The notes under the pieces: model-generated
What the model saw: the letters and a program-made list of their open reading frames with translations, nothing else
Told to the model about the DNA's origin: nothing
The model's database searches: none
In this document: positions 1 to 8,091 of the stretch, piece after piece
Position numbering within the stretch: position 1 is the stretch's first letter
Layout of the letters: each line of letters starts with the position of its first letter
Made by a program: the position numbers and the translations under genes
Assembly (NCBI RefSeq): GCF_008327685.1
Contig: NZ_BDDE01000013.1
Span: 616,896-680,895 of the forward strand
DNA from: Actinomadura sp. K4S16
GTDB taxonomy: Bacteria; Actinomycetota; Actinomycetes; Streptosporangiales; Streptosporangiaceae
Length of the DNA: 64,000 nucleotides
Reading direction: 5' to 3'

Positions 1-296
1 CCCACGTACGACTAGGACGCGACCGGTGCCGGTTTTGTTCCCTCGGATCGGCCATGAGGCGCGGGTCACAGGGACCTGACCTGGGCCGCCGTCGAGATGG
101 GCGCCGGCCGCCCGACGGCCGCGCTTGATCCGGGTTACCTCAGGTGAGGCATTCATCACTCTCATGGTCGACGTACGGCGGTTCGCGGCGTGTCGGCTGG
201 CGTCCGCTGCGAGCATGAGTCACCCGGGCGGGGCGCCGCCTCCGTCCGGCACGACCGGCATGGCCCGTCGAGCATCGCAGGAGCTGACGTACCGAT
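1..296. other. Left-edge region without a recognised gene
   Basis: No reading frame here has convincing actinomycete codon bias. The only notable site is the dyad CCTCAGGTGAGG at 138–149, about 150 bases before the hydrolase start. It could be an operator, but nothing else supports that. The left end may be the 5' flank of a gene outside the window. Confidence 0.4.
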
Positions 297-1298
297 ATGA
301 GCGGCGACCATACGAACCGCCCCGTCCACGGCACCGCGGCAGGCGACGCGTACGTCGCGCTGCCCCCCACCGCGGTCGACGCCGTCCCGTCCGGCGCGAC
401 CCGGCTGATCGTGGCCTGGCCCGGTTTCGACCCGCCCCGGACGGCGGGCGCGCTGGCCACGGCGATCCCGATGACGGGCGTGCCGGTGTGGCGCGTCTAC
501 CTCGACCTGCCGGGCCGCTCGCCCGGCGGCCTCGGCTCCGGCGCGATCCTGGAGACCGAGAGCATCGAGGCGTACTGCGCGGCCGTGGAGAACGCCGTCG
601 AGCGGCTGCCGGACGCGCTCGCGCAGATCCGCCGCGACCTCGACGTCCCGGACGGTCCCGTCGGCCTCGCGGGCTTCAGCGCGGGCGGTGCCGCCGCCCT
701 GCTCGCGGTGGCGCGCGGCGCCGTGCCGGTGAGCACCGCCGCGGTCGTGGCTCCCGTCGTCGCCCCGGCGCGGGCCGCGCGGGCGGTGGAGAAGCGGTCC
801 GGCCGGGAGCGCGCGTGGTCGGAGCACGCCGTCGCGCTCGCCGACCGGCTCGACCTCGGTTCGCTCGCCGCCGACATCGCCGGACGGGACGCCCCGGTCC
901 TGCTCGTCGGCGGCGCCAAGGACCGCGTCGTCCCCGCACGGGAGATCACCGCGCTCCGCGACGAGCTGCGCAGGCACGGCGGCCGGGCGGAGTCGACCAC
1001 GTTCCGGATGGCCCACGCGCTCGCCGCCGAGCCGGGCACCGAGCCCCGCCCGCCGATCACCGAGGCCGTCCGGGTCGACGGCGTCCTCACCGACTGGTTC
1101 CGCGACCGTCTCGCCACCGCGGCGCCCGGGGCCGCCGCCTCGGAGACGGCACGGCCCGGGGCCGGTGCGGGGGACGCCGAAGCGGAAGGCGACACGCAGC
1201 CGATGGCGCGCCGCCACGGTTCGTGGACGTCCGGCGCGCAGGACGCCGAGGACGCCCAGGACGAGCGGACGGGCGCCGGGCTGGGCCACGGGTTCTGA
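297..1298 (+). CDS. Alpha/beta hydrolase
   Basis: A 333-residue protein with the alpha/beta-hydrolase layout. The nucleophile elbow is GFSAGG with Ser near residue 128. A candidate acid Asp lies in VGGAKDRVVP near residue 209, and a candidate His in RMAHAL near residue 241. This supports a soluble serine esterase, lipase or peptidase-like enzyme, but the substrate cannot be read from the sequence. No signal peptide is visible. The last ~50 residues are polar and look disordered. The ATG at 297 is used because the clear coding bias begins there. The gene is monocistronic and converges on the RlpA-like gene across a strong shared hairpin. Confidence 0.8.
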   Translation: MSGDHTNRPVHGTAAGDAYVALPPTAVDAVPSGATRLIVAWPGFDPPRTAGALATAIPMTGVPVWRVYLDLPGRSPGGLGSGAILETESIEAYCAAVENAVERLPDALAQIRRDLDVPDGPVGLAGFSAGGAAALLAVARGAVPVSTAAVVAPVVAPARAARAVEKRSGRERAWSEHAVALADRLDLGSLAADIAGRDAPVLLVGGAKDRVVPAREITALRDELRRHGGRAESTTFRMAHALAAEPGTEPRPPITEAVRVDGVLTDWFRDRLATAAPGAAASETARPGAGAGDAEAEGDTQPMARRHGSWTSGAQDAEDAQDERTGAGLGHGF

Positions 1299-1334
1299 CC
1301 GCCCGGCGGGCACGCCGAGGCGCCCGCCGGGCGG
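1299..1334. terminator. Bidirectional hairpin terminator
   Basis: A perfect 13-bp inverted repeat (arms 1299–1311 and 1322–1334, starting CCGCCCGG) lies between the convergent hydrolase and RlpA-like genes, beginning at the last base of the hydrolase stop region. There is no U-tract on either side, as is common for actinomycete terminators. Confidence 0.75.
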
Positions 1335-1351
1335 GTGGAGAACCAACGGGA

Positions 1352-1975
1352 TCAGCCCCTGGACAGGACCTCGTAGCGGACGGGGATGACACCCGACCCG
1401 GTGCCGCCGACCTTCTGCATCGCGGCCTTGGACAGGTCCAGGCAGCGTCCGCCCGCGTACGGGCCGCGGTCGTTGATGCGGACGACGACCGAACGGTCGT
1501 TGTTCTTGTTGGTCACGCGGACCTTCGAACCCATCGGCAGCGTCTTGTGCGCGGCCGTCAGCTCGCTCGGGTCGAAGGCCTCGCCGCTCGCGGTCATCTG
1601 GCCCTCCCAGTAATAGGAGGCCTCACACGAACCCGAGTCCACGACCTTGTACTGCTTCTTCTTCTTCTTGGGCTTCGCCACGCTCGCGGCCTCGCTGTCG
1701 GACTTCGACGACTTCTTCTTCTTGGGAGTCTTCGAAGGTGACGGCTCCGGAGAGCGGGGCCGACCCCGGCCGGCCCGGGTCGGCTCGCCGTGCGGACGGT
1801 CCGCCAGCGGGTCCGCGGACTGGGGCGCGGTCTGCGCCGCCGATGCCGGTTCGGCGGTGCCGCCGCCCCCGGCCAGGGCGAACGCGCCCGCGGCCAGGAC
1901 GGCGACGGCGGCGCCGGAGACGATCAGGATTGTCGTGAGGCGCGCTCGAAGAAGACGCCTGACAGGGCTACCCAC
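1352..1975 (-). CDS. Secreted RlpA-like double-psi beta-barrel protein
   Basis: This is probably a cell-wall-active protein of the RlpA/expansin-like double-psi beta-barrel family. The C-terminal ~95 residues carry the family blocks: ASYYWEGQMTASGE, then TAAHKTLPMGSKVRVTN, then the VRINDRGPY loop and CLDLS. The N-terminus is a signal sequence or anchor (ARLTTILIVSGAAVAVLAAG), followed by a disordered Pro/Ser/Lys linker with lysine runs. I place the start at the GTG at 1975, because AAGGA sits 7 bases before it. An upstream ATG at 2026 would add 17 residues ahead of the signal sequence. Lytic transglycosylase activity is known for some RlpA proteins; here it is an inference. A structured leader lies upstream. 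Confidence 0.85.
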   Translation of the reverse strand: MGSPVRRLLRARLTTILIVSGAAVAVLAAGAFALAGGGGTAEPASAAQTAPQSADPLADRPHGEPTRAGRGRPRSPEPSPSKTPKKKKSSKSDSEAASVAKPKKKKKQYKVVDSGSCEASYYWEGQMTASGEAFDPSELTAAHKTLPMGSKVRVTNKNNDRSVVVRINDRGPYAGGRCLDLSKAAMQKVGGTGSGVIPVRYEVLSRG

Positions 1976-2396
1976 AGAGGAGTCCTTTGTTAGGGGACAG
2001 GACCCCGGACGCCCGGCGGATCTCACCGCCGTGTCTCTCGCGCGGCGTGGTCGGGCGAACGTCGGCCGTCCCCCGGATCCCCCGCCGCCTGCGGGCTCCT
2101 CAGCCCGCTCCGCGCCGCTTTCTCAGGCGCGTCCGCTTCCTCGCGGATCGGCGTCCGGCAGGTGCGGCTGGAAAGGCATCTTCACTTTTCATTGCTGAAG
2201 AGCCGCACAAGTCCCTGACCGTACGTTGTGTCCCCGGCAGATCAAGACGTAGAGCCGGGGTTTGTGGGCTTTGTCACCTCACCTTTTGCTCTGCGAAGCT
2301 GATCAACTTCGCAGAGTGACCGCATTTCAAGATCGTCTTTACTCAGTGTATACCGCTTATCTCGGACGGATAACAAAAGGTCCGGCACAACGGAAC
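1976..2396 (-). promoter_or_regulatory. Long structured leader of the RlpA-like gene
   Basis: About 420 bases separate the RlpA-like start from the next terminator, and no gene fits in them. Read on the minus strand, there is a perfect 10-bp hairpin (arms 2289–2298 and 2307–2316, CTCTGCGAAG) and then a 7-bp hairpin (2232–2238 and 2254–2260, CCCCGGC). Actinomycete wall-hydrolase genes are often under c-di-AMP (ydaO) riboswitch control. The conserved ydaO blocks are not visible here, so the RNA class is unassigned. The composition is lower in GC than the flanks, as expected for a regulatory leader. Confidence 0.45.
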
Positions 2397-2437
2397 GGGG
2401 CGGTCCGGAGGGAGATAGTCCCCCTCCGGACCGCCCC
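2397..2437 (-). terminator. Terminator of the Ala/Gly-rich secreted protein gene
   Basis: A perfect 16-bp inverted repeat (2397–2412 with 2422–2437, GGGGCGGTCCGGAGGG) with a 9-base loop lies 27 bases past the stop at 2464. On the minus strand it is followed by a moderately T-rich stretch. Confidence 0.85.
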
Positions 2438-2463
2438 GTGACCTGGGACGACGTGCCCCGCGA

Positions 2464-3309
2464 TCAGCCCCGCCCGGACACCAGCGGAATGCCCGGCGCC
2501 TTCGTCAGCGACCCCACCTTCGGCAGGCCGAGCGCGGACGCGTCCGGCATGGACAGCGGACCGTCCGCCGTCCCGCCGGACCGCTCCCGCGCTTTCAGGA
2601 CGTCCACCACGCTGCCTTCGGACCGGCCGAGACCCCCGGCCTTGGCCACGGTGCCCTCGACCTGGCCGAGCAGGTCGCCGGAAGGCGTCCCGGTCGCGTG
2701 CCGGGCGTTCGGCGCGAGCACCTGGCGGGCCGGCAGGCCGCCGGGGCTCACGGAGCCGAGCAGGGACGGCAGGCTCGGCAGCCCCGGCAGCGTTCCCGGA
2801 CCGGCCATGCTGATGGGCGCCTCGGCGGCCCGGGCGTTCGGCAGGACCGGTCCCGCGCCGTCGGCCGGCTTGCCGGTGCGCAGGAGCTTTCCGCCGGTCA
2901 GGCCCTTGCCGAGACCGCCGATGGGCAGGCCCTTGCCGAGGTCGCCGAGCAGCGTCCCCGTAAGGTCGCCCGTCCCCCCGGACGGGACGGGCAGCTCCGT
3001 CCCCGCGTGGCGGTCGCGAGCGGTGCGCAGCCCCTGGCCCGCCGGGGCGGCCCGGAGCACTCCGTCGGCGGCGCCGGTGCCGACCTCGGCGGCTCGGCCG
3101 GCCGCCCCGGCGACCGGGGCGGGGAGCGTCCGCATGACGCCGTTGCCCGCCGCGGCGGCCTCGTAGAGGAGCCGCGTGGACGGGCCGATCGCCGCGCTCG
3201 GCGCCGCCTTCGCGGGTACGGCGTCCGTGGGCGCGGCCGCCACCGCGAGCGCGGCGACGAACGAGCCGAGGACGGTTGCTCCGAGCAGGCTTCTGGCTGA
3301 GCGGTTCAT
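2464..3309 (-). CDS. Secreted Ala/Gly/Leu-rich protein of unknown function
   Basis: A 281-residue protein that I cannot assign to a family. The start is the ATG at 3309, preceded by GGGGGA at a good distance. It opens with MNRSARSLLGATVLGSFVAA, a typical Sec signal peptide with a cleavage region near AAAPTDA. The mature part is low in complexity, rich in Gly, Leu, Pro and Ala, with short GLPSLPSLLG-like and GLGKGLTGGK-like elements and no cysteine pair. The composition resembles small secreted envelope proteins of spore-forming actinomycetes, but no chaplin or rodlin motif is present. The gene is monocistronic with its own terminator. Confidence 0.7.
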   Translation of the reverse strand: MNRSARSLLGATVLGSFVAALAVAAAPTDAVPAKAAPSAAIGPSTRLLYEAAAAGNGVMRTLPAPVAGAAGRAAEVGTGAADGVLRAAPAGQGLRTARDRHAGTELPVPSGGTGDLTGTLLGDLGKGLPIGGLGKGLTGGKLLRTGKPADGAGPVLPNARAAEAPISMAGPGTLPGLPSLPSLLGSVSPGGLPARQVLAPNARHATGTPSGDLLGQVEGTVAKAGGLGRSEGSVVDVLKARERSGGTADGPLSMPDASALGLPKVGSLTKAPGIPLVSGRG

Positions 3310-3525
3310 TCTTTTCCCCCGGGGTTTTCGGATTGACCCTGCACATGCGGTGTGCGGCCGAGAAGGCGATGAATCCCGGCGCACCGTCGAGCGGGGAGGC
3401 TAGTACACCCCGGTGGCGCGCACGGCCGATTCGAAAATGACTTGGGGAAAACCGAAGGATCTCCATGGAGTGATCATCGACATCGCACGAATCAGCAAAT
3501 GCCGATAATTCTCGACAAAACAGAA

Positions 3526-3551
3526 CGGGGGCGCCCCGAAGGGCACCCCCG
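3526..3551 (-). terminator. Terminator of the ferritin-like gene
   Basis: Read on the minus strand, a GC-rich hairpin (CGGGGGTGCCC, loop TTC, GGGCGCCCCCG) lies just past the stop at 3569 and is followed by TTCTGTTTTG, a real U-rich tail. This makes it one of the more canonical intrinsic terminators in the window. Confidence 0.85.
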
Positions 3552-3568
3552 CCTGGCGGGCTCGCGGG

Positions 3569-4675
3569 CTACTCGACCGCGCCGAGGGAGATGGCCTCGT
3601 CGACCTCGTCCTTGCGGGCGGCGAGTTCCGCCGCGTAGCGCTCCTCGTCGACCTTCTCGGCGATCTCCTCGTCCTGCCTCATGAGGGCCTCCAGGTCGGC
3701 CTTGGCGTTGTCGAGGACGCCCATGTCCGCATAGGCGGCCTGCACCTTGTCGCCCCAGAGCCCCACGTCCCGGACGCACGGGACGATGCGGCTGAAGAGC
3801 AGGGACTGGTAAAGCGTGAACATGTCGGAGTTGTCGACGTACTCCATGCACCGTTCCACCGGCATGTCGAGCTGCTCGAAGACCTCGCGCCCCTTGAAGC
3901 GGTCGCGCATCAGGTAGCAGCCCTCGACGACGAACTCCTGCCGCTCGGCCCGCTCCTTGTCGGTGAGCTCGGCGTAGTAGTCCTTGAGCGCGAGCCGCCC
4001 GAAGGCGACGTGGCGTGCCTCGTCCTGCATGACGTACGCGAGGAGCTGCTTGACCAGCGGGTTGGTCGACATGTCGCGGTACAGCCCGAACGCGGCGAGG
4101 GCGAGGCCCTCGATGAGGACCTGCATGCCGAGGTAGGGCAGGTCCCAGCGGCTGTCCTCCAGCGACTCGGCGAGCAGCTTCGCCAGGTCCTGGTTGATCG
4201 GGTAGTACATGCCGATCTTCTCGTGCACGAACTTCCCGTACAGCTCGACGTGCCGCGCCTCGTCCATGGTCTGGGTGGCGGCGTAGAACTTCGAGTCCAG
4301 GTCCGGGACGGACTGGACGATGCGCGCCGACACGTTCAGCGCGCCCTGCTCGCCGTGCAGGAACTGGCTGAACAGCCAGGAGCCCTGGTGGCGGCCGAAC
4401 TCGTCCCGCTCCTTCTGGGACATCTTCTCCCAGATGTCGGACCCGAACAGCGGGTTGAAGTTCTCCGGCAGGCCGGCGACGTTGATCGGATCGACCTCAA
4501 GGTCCCAGTCGATGCGCTTCTGCGCGTCCCACTGCTTGTCCTTGCCCTTCTGGTACAGGTTCAGCAGCCGGTCGCGGCCTTCGTCGTACTCCCAGGTGAA
4601 GCGGGTGTCGCCCGCCATCGGGACGTTCCACGTGTCCGTGGGGACAGGCGTGGCGTAGAGGTCGTAGGAACTCAC
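3569..4675 (-). CDS. Ferritin-like diiron protein
   Basis: A 368-residue all-helical protein of the ferritin-like / R2-like superfamily. Two DEARH motifs (DEARHVELY in the first half and DEARHVAFG roughly 80 residues later) supply the E-x-x-H carboxylate and histidine ligands of a dinuclear metal centre. Further Glu residues occur in FLHGEQG and VLIEGLAL. This fits a diiron oxidase or oxygenase acting on an organic substrate rather than iron storage. The start is the GTG at 4675, because GGAGGA lies 7 bases upstream. It follows TetR and LURP-like genes in the same direction, but a 190-base gap with a terminator and a strong dyad suggests its own promoter. The substrate is unknown. Confidence 0.8.
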   Translation of the reverse strand: MSSYDLYATPVPTDTWNVPMAGDTRFTWEYDEGRDRLLNLYQKGKDKQWDAQKRIDWDLEVDPINVAGLPENFNPLFGSDIWEKMSQKERDEFGRHQGSWLFSQFLHGEQGALNVSARIVQSVPDLDSKFYAATQTMDEARHVELYGKFVHEKIGMYYPINQDLAKLLAESLEDSRWDLPYLGMQVLIEGLALAAFGLYRDMSTNPLVKQLLAYVMQDEARHVAFGRLALKDYYAELTDKERAERQEFVVEGCYLMRDRFKGREVFEQLDMPVERCMEYVDNSDMFTLYQSLLFSRIVPCVRDVGLWGDKVQAAYADMGVLDNAKADLEALMRQDEEIAEKVDEERYAAELAARKDEVDEAISLGAVE

Positions 4676-4737
4676 GGGGGGATCCTCCTCCAGGGGTGAC
4701 GCCGCACGATCGCGACGCGGGTGTGCACCGCCCATGG

Positions 4738-4764
4738 CTTTACATGACTTCGTAACATGTAAAG
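4738..4764. promoter_or_regulatory. Dyad operator upstream of the ferritin-like gene
   Basis: A perfect inverted repeat, CTTTACAT (4738–4745) and ATGTAAAG (4757–4764), separated by 11 bases, lies 63–89 bases before the GTG start. It is AT-rich in a very GC-rich neighbourhood and has TetR-family operator geometry. The TetR encoded two genes upstream is the natural candidate to bind it, but that is inference. Confidence 0.6.
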
Positions 4765-4819
4765 CGCGCGGAGGCCAGGGAGTCGCCGGAATCCGTCACG
4801 GAAGCGCCACCGAACACAG

Positions 4820-4853
4820 CCGCCCGCGACCCCCGTGGAGAGGGTGCGGGCGG
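4820..4853 (-). terminator. Hairpin past the LURP-one-like gene
   Basis: Arms CCGCCCGC (4820–4827) and GCGGGCGG (4846–4853) form a stable hairpin immediately after the stop of the LURP-one-like gene on the minus strand. Confidence 0.65.
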
Positions 4854-4865
4854 AAGTGTCCCGGG

Positions 4866-5510
4866 TCAGCGGGACTGGAGGGCGTCCAGGCCGACGGCCT
4901 GGGCGATGACGAGCCGGCGGTCGATGCGCGGATCGTTGATCTCGATGACGTAGCGGTCGCGGAAGCCGAACTTCTTGTCGACGCTGAAGACCACCTGGTC
5001 GCCGGCGTAGAAGTCGAAGTGGTACGGCCAGGCGAACGGCAGGTTCTCCACGTACGGGATGAAGTTCCAGACCCGCCGCAGCACGGCCACGAACTTGTTG
5101 CGCTCGCTGCCGGTCGTCACGCCGAGGCCCGGCTGCTCGAGGTGCCAGGTGGAGGCGATCAGCGACTTCTTGAAGTCCTTGCGGAAGACCCCGATCGGCT
5201 GCCCGTGCGCGTCCGTGATGTCGTACGCCGACGCCAGGTCGATGCGCTTGCGCGCCTTGAACCCGAGGATCGGGCGCGTCTTGGAGTCGTCCGAGTACAG
5301 GGTGACCTGCTCCTTGAACGCCAGCCGCTTCTGCTGCGCGAAGGCGAGCAGCTCGCCCTCCTCGCCGCCGGGCCCCTCCGCGTGCACCTCGTACTGGTTC
5401 ACCATCAGGCGCACCCGCTGCCGGATCAGCAGCCTGCGCTGCGCCTGGAGTCTTTCCTCGTCCAGCGAACTCACCCGTTCCGTGTCGGTTTGCGGAGGGG
5501 AGTCTGCCAT
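4866..5510 (-). CDS. LURP-one-related (scramblase/Tubby-like) protein
   Basis: A 214-residue protein resembling the LURP-one-related / phospholipid-scramblase-like family, which adopts a Tubby-like beta barrel around a central hydrophobic helix. Supporting features are the VNQYEVHAEG opening strand, the FKARKRIDLASAYDITD segment, the HGQPIGVFRKDFKKSL turn, and the hydrophobic C-terminal stretch ending in VIAQAVGLDAL. It has no signal peptide. The charged first ~40 residues probably form a helix. Family members are thought to associate with membranes or lipids, and their bacterial function is not established. It sits between a TetR gene (48-base gap) and the ferritin-like gene, which suggests a shared regulon. 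Confidence 0.75.
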   Translation of the reverse strand: MADSPPQTDTERVSSLDEERLQAQRRLLIRQRVRLMVNQYEVHAEGPGGEEGELLAFAQQKRLAFKEQVTLYSDDSKTRPILGFKARKRIDLASAYDITDAHGQPIGVFRKDFKKSLIASTWHLEQPGLGVTTGSERNKFVAVLRRVWNFIPYVENLPFAWPYHFDFYAGDQVVFSVDKKFGFRDRYVIEINDPRIDRRLVIAQAVGLDALQSR

Positions 5511-5558
5511 AGCGAGTCCCTTTCAACCGACGTTTCCCGGATGCCTTCGCTGCCCGGT

Positions 5559-6182
5559 TCAGGACTCCTGGATGTGGGCGGCGAGGTAGCCGTGGATCAG
5601 CCGCTCGGCCTCGGCGACGATCTCCGGGTCGCCGTCCGGGCTGCGGCGGAACGCCATCTTCAGCACGGCGTCGCCCGCCTCGACCGAGATGGCGAGCGCG
5701 GTGGCGAGGCCGGGGGTGTCCTGGACGCCGAAGGTGTCCACGATCATCCTGCGGAGCCGGTCGGCGACCACCGCGTTGTTGTCGGCGTCGGAGTCGAGCA
5801 GGTTGACGTCGGCGACGTCGCCGAAGCGCAGCACCCGGAAGCCGGGCACGGTCCGGTGCATCTCCACGAAGATCTCGATGATCGCGCCGACCGTGTCGGA
5901 CCAGTCGGCGAACCGCCCCCCGGCGAGCCGCGCGGAGATGCGGTCGCCGAACTCCTCCAGGTTGCGCAGCGCGAGCGCCTGCGCGACGGCGCGCTTGTCG
6001 GGGAAGAACTGGTACACCGAGCCGATGGCCACCTCGGCGCGCTGGGCGATGCGCGTGGTGGTCAGGCCGTCGTAGCCGTCCTCGTCCAGGATCTCGGCGC
6101 AGGCGTCCAGCATCCGCTGGACGCGTTCGGCGCTGCGGCGCTGGGCCGGGCGGCGGCGGAGCGGCGTTCGGATCTCGGTCAC
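5559..6182 (-). CDS. TetR-family transcriptional regulator
   Basis: A 207-residue regulator. The N-terminal helix-turn-helix is clear: ILDEDGYDGLTTTRIAQRAEVAIGSVYQFF read in parts, with the recognition helix around VAIGSVYQFFPDK. The C-terminal half is the divergent ligand-binding domain, including a FVEMHRTVPGFRVLRFGD segment. The GTG start at 6182 is preferred: it has GGGGGA upstream, and the longer ATG-initiated form adds a Cys/Gly-rich stretch unlike a protein. It leads the LURP-one-like and ferritin-like genes and is divergent from the GH1 gene. Autoregulation through the dyad at 6285–6297 is plausible. Confidence 0.85.
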   Translation of the reverse strand: MTEIRTPLRRRPAQRRSAERVQRMLDACAEILDEDGYDGLTTTRIAQRAEVAIGSVYQFFPDKRAVAQALALRNLEEFGDRISARLAGGRFADWSDTVGAIIEIFVEMHRTVPGFRVLRFGDVADVNLLDSDADNNAVVADRLRRMIVDTFGVQDTPGLATALAISVEAGDAVLKMAFRRSPDGDPEIVAEAERLIHGYLAAHIQES

Positions 6183-6284
6183 CTCGCCATTGTCCCCCGA
6201 ACGGACCGGTGCAGAGCATGCGCAGCCTGCCGTACCTCCGGGGCCACAGGAGTCTTCCGTCCGCACCACCCCGCCACTAATATC

Positions 6285-6297
6285 CGAATACTATTCG
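6285..6297. promoter_or_regulatory. Palindrome in the TetR/GH1 divergent promoter
   Basis: CGAATA-C-TATTCG is a perfect 6-bp dyad with one central base, in an AT-rich patch between the divergent TetR and beta-glucosidase starts. It overlaps a TATA-like hexamer, so binding there would block transcription. It is unlike the CTTTACAT dyad at 4738, so the two sites are unlikely to bind the same protein. LacI-type regulators often control GH1 genes, but none is adjacent. Confidence 0.45.
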
Positions 6298-6331
6298 CAT
6301 TTCGGACAGACCGTCGGGGAGGGGAACGCGG

Positions 6332-7636
6332 ATGGGTCTTCCAGAGGGCTTCCGCTGGGGCGTCGCCACCGCCGCCTACCAGATCGAAGGGGCGGTCGAC
6401 GAGGACGGGCGGGGCCCGTCCACCTGGGACACGTTCTCCCACACGCCGGGGCGGACCCGCGACGGCCACACCGGCGACGTCGCCTGCGACCACTACCACC
6501 GGTGGCCCCAGGACGTCGCGCTGATGGCGGGCCTCGGCGTCGACGCCTACCGGTTCTCCATCGCGTGGCCGCGCGTGCAGCCCTCCGGGAGCGGCGCCGT
6601 CAACGCGAAGGGCCTCGACTTCTACGACCGGCTCGTGGACGGCCTGCTCGCCGCCGGCATCGCCCCCGCCGCCACCCTCTACCACTGGGACCTCCCGCAG
6701 CCGCTCGAGGACGCCGGAGGCTGGATGGTGCGCGACACCGCCTACCGGTTCGCCGAATTCTCCTACCTGGCGGCCGAGCGCCTCGCCGACCGCGTCGACA
6801 TGTGGATAACCCTGAACGAGCCCGTGGTCGTCACCGCCTACGGCTACGCGTTCGGCGTCTACGCCCCCGGCCGGGCGCTCCTGCTCGACGCGCTGCCCAC
6901 GGCGCACCACCAGCTCCTCGGCCACGGCCTCGCCGTCAACGCCCTGCGCAGCCGGGGCGCCCGCTCGGTCGGGCTGACCAACCACTACTCCCCGGCCTGG
7001 GCCGCCTCCCCCGCCGACCAGCCCGCGGCCGACGCCTTCGACGCCTTCATGAACCGGCTGTTCACCGACCCCGTCCTGCTCGGCGCCTACCCGGACCTGA
7101 TGGGGGACGCGCCGTTCATCCGCTCCGAGGACATGTCGGTCATCGCCTCGCCCCTCGACTTCCTGGGCGTGAACTACTACCAGCCGACGCGGCTCGCGAC
7201 CCCGGCCGAGGGCCCGCTGCCGTTCGACATCGTGGACATCACCGAGTACCCGACGACGGGGATGGGCTGGCCGATCGTGCCGGACGCCTTCCTGTCGCTG
7301 CTGCGCACCCTCGACTCCCGCTACGACCTGCCGCCGCTCTACATCACCGAGAACGGATGCTCGTTCGCCGACGAGCCCGGCCCGGACGGCACCGTGGACG
7401 ACGCGTCCCGCATCGAGTTCCTGGACGCCCACATCGCGGCCGTGCGAGCCGCCGTCGAGGAGGGCGTCGACATCCGCGGCTACTTCACCTGGTCGCTCCT
7501 GGACAACTTCGAATGGGCGGAGGGCTACCACCCGCGCTTCGGGCTCGTCCACGTCGACTACGAGACGCAGAAGCGCACGCCGAAGGCGTCCTACGGCTGG
7601 TACCGCGACCTCATCGCGTCGTCCAAGGGCCGCTGA
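6332..7636 (+). CDS. GH1 beta-glucosidase
   Basis: A 434-residue family 1 glycoside hydrolase that hydrolyses beta-linked glucosides or related disaccharides in the cytoplasm. It has full family length and no signal peptide. The GH1 N-terminal signature FRWGVATAAYQIEGA is present. The acid/base Glu is in TLNEPVV near residue 162 and the nucleophile Glu in ITENGCSF near residue 339. The substrate-binding LLDNFEWAEGY segment is near the C-terminus. No sugar transporter is adjacent, so uptake must be provided elsewhere. The MarR-type gene 35 bases downstream may be cotranscribed. Confidence 0.95.
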   Translation: MGLPEGFRWGVATAAYQIEGAVDEDGRGPSTWDTFSHTPGRTRDGHTGDVACDHYHRWPQDVALMAGLGVDAYRFSIAWPRVQPSGSGAVNAKGLDFYDRLVDGLLAAGIAPAATLYHWDLPQPLEDAGGWMVRDTAYRFAEFSYLAAERLADRVDMWITLNEPVVVTAYGYAFGVYAPGRALLLDALPTAHHQLLGHGLAVNALRSRGARSVGLTNHYSPAWAASPADQPAADAFDAFMNRLFTDPVLLGAYPDLMGDAPFIRSEDMSVIASPLDFLGVNYYQPTRLATPAEGPLPFDIVDITEYPTTGMGWPIVPDAFLSLLRTLDSRYDLPPLYITENGCSFADEPGPDGTVDDASRIEFLDAHIAAVRAAVEEGVDIRGYFTWSLLDNFEWAEGYHPRFGLVHVDYETQKRTPKASYGWYRDLIASSKGR

Positions 7637-7671
7637 CGGGCCCGGCGGGCGAGCGCTTCTACCCTTGGTGT

Positions 7672-8079
7672 ATGCCCGTCGAAGTGCAGGAACTCGGAAG
7701 AGCGGTCAGGCAGGCCCACCACCGGCAGCACCGTGCGCTCGACGGCCGCCTCGCCGCCGCCGGCACGACGCCCGCGCAGTGGGACGCGCTGCGTGCGATC
7801 AGCCGCGCCCCCGGGGCCTCCGCGCGCGCCCTCGCGGCGGAGACGTTCCAGAGCGAGCAGGCGTTCGGGACGCTCGCCGGGCGCCTGGCCGCCCAGGGGC
7901 TGATCGACCGGCGCCCGGGCCGCCACCGCAGCGTGGAGCACCACCTCACCCCCGCCGGTGAGAAGCTCCTCGGCACCGGCCGGCAGATCGTCGACGAGGC
8001 CCTGGCCGAACTCTTCGCGCCTCTGCCGGAGGACGACCGCGCCACGCTCCTGGCCCTGCTGCTGCGCCTCTCCCCGTGA
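7672..8079 (+). CDS. MarR-family transcriptional regulator
   Basis: A 135-residue winged-helix protein. The DNA-binding core runs from TPAQWDALRAISRAPGASA through ETFQSEQAFGTLAGRLAAQG to the wing (DRRPGRHRSVEHHLTPAGE), and C-terminal helices form the dimerisation region. The ATG at 7672 is used because the coding pattern begins there and the frame continues to the TGA at 8077–8079. It is 35 bases past the GH1 stop. MarR proteins usually repress nearby genes in response to small aromatic ligands, but no target can be named here. Confidence 0.85.
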   Translation: MPVEVQELGRAVRQAHHRQHRALDGRLAAAGTTPAQWDALRAISRAPGASARALAAETFQSEQAFGTLAGRLAAQGLIDRRPGRHRSVEHHLTPAGEKLLGTGRQIVDEALAELFAPLPEDDRATLLALLLRLSP

Positions 8080-8091
8080 CCGCTTTGCGGC

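Noticed and set aside
138..149. IdeR/DtxR iron box near the left edge
   Set aside because: CCTCAGGTGAGG is a dyad but matches too few positions of the TTAGGTTAGGCTAACCTAA-type box.
1976..2330. ydaO (c-di-AMP) riboswitch before the RlpA-like gene
   Set aside because: The gene class fits, but the conserved core words (GGGUGAAUC-like and AACCCGUCAGCUAACC-like) are not found on the minus strand. It is left as an unassigned structured leader.
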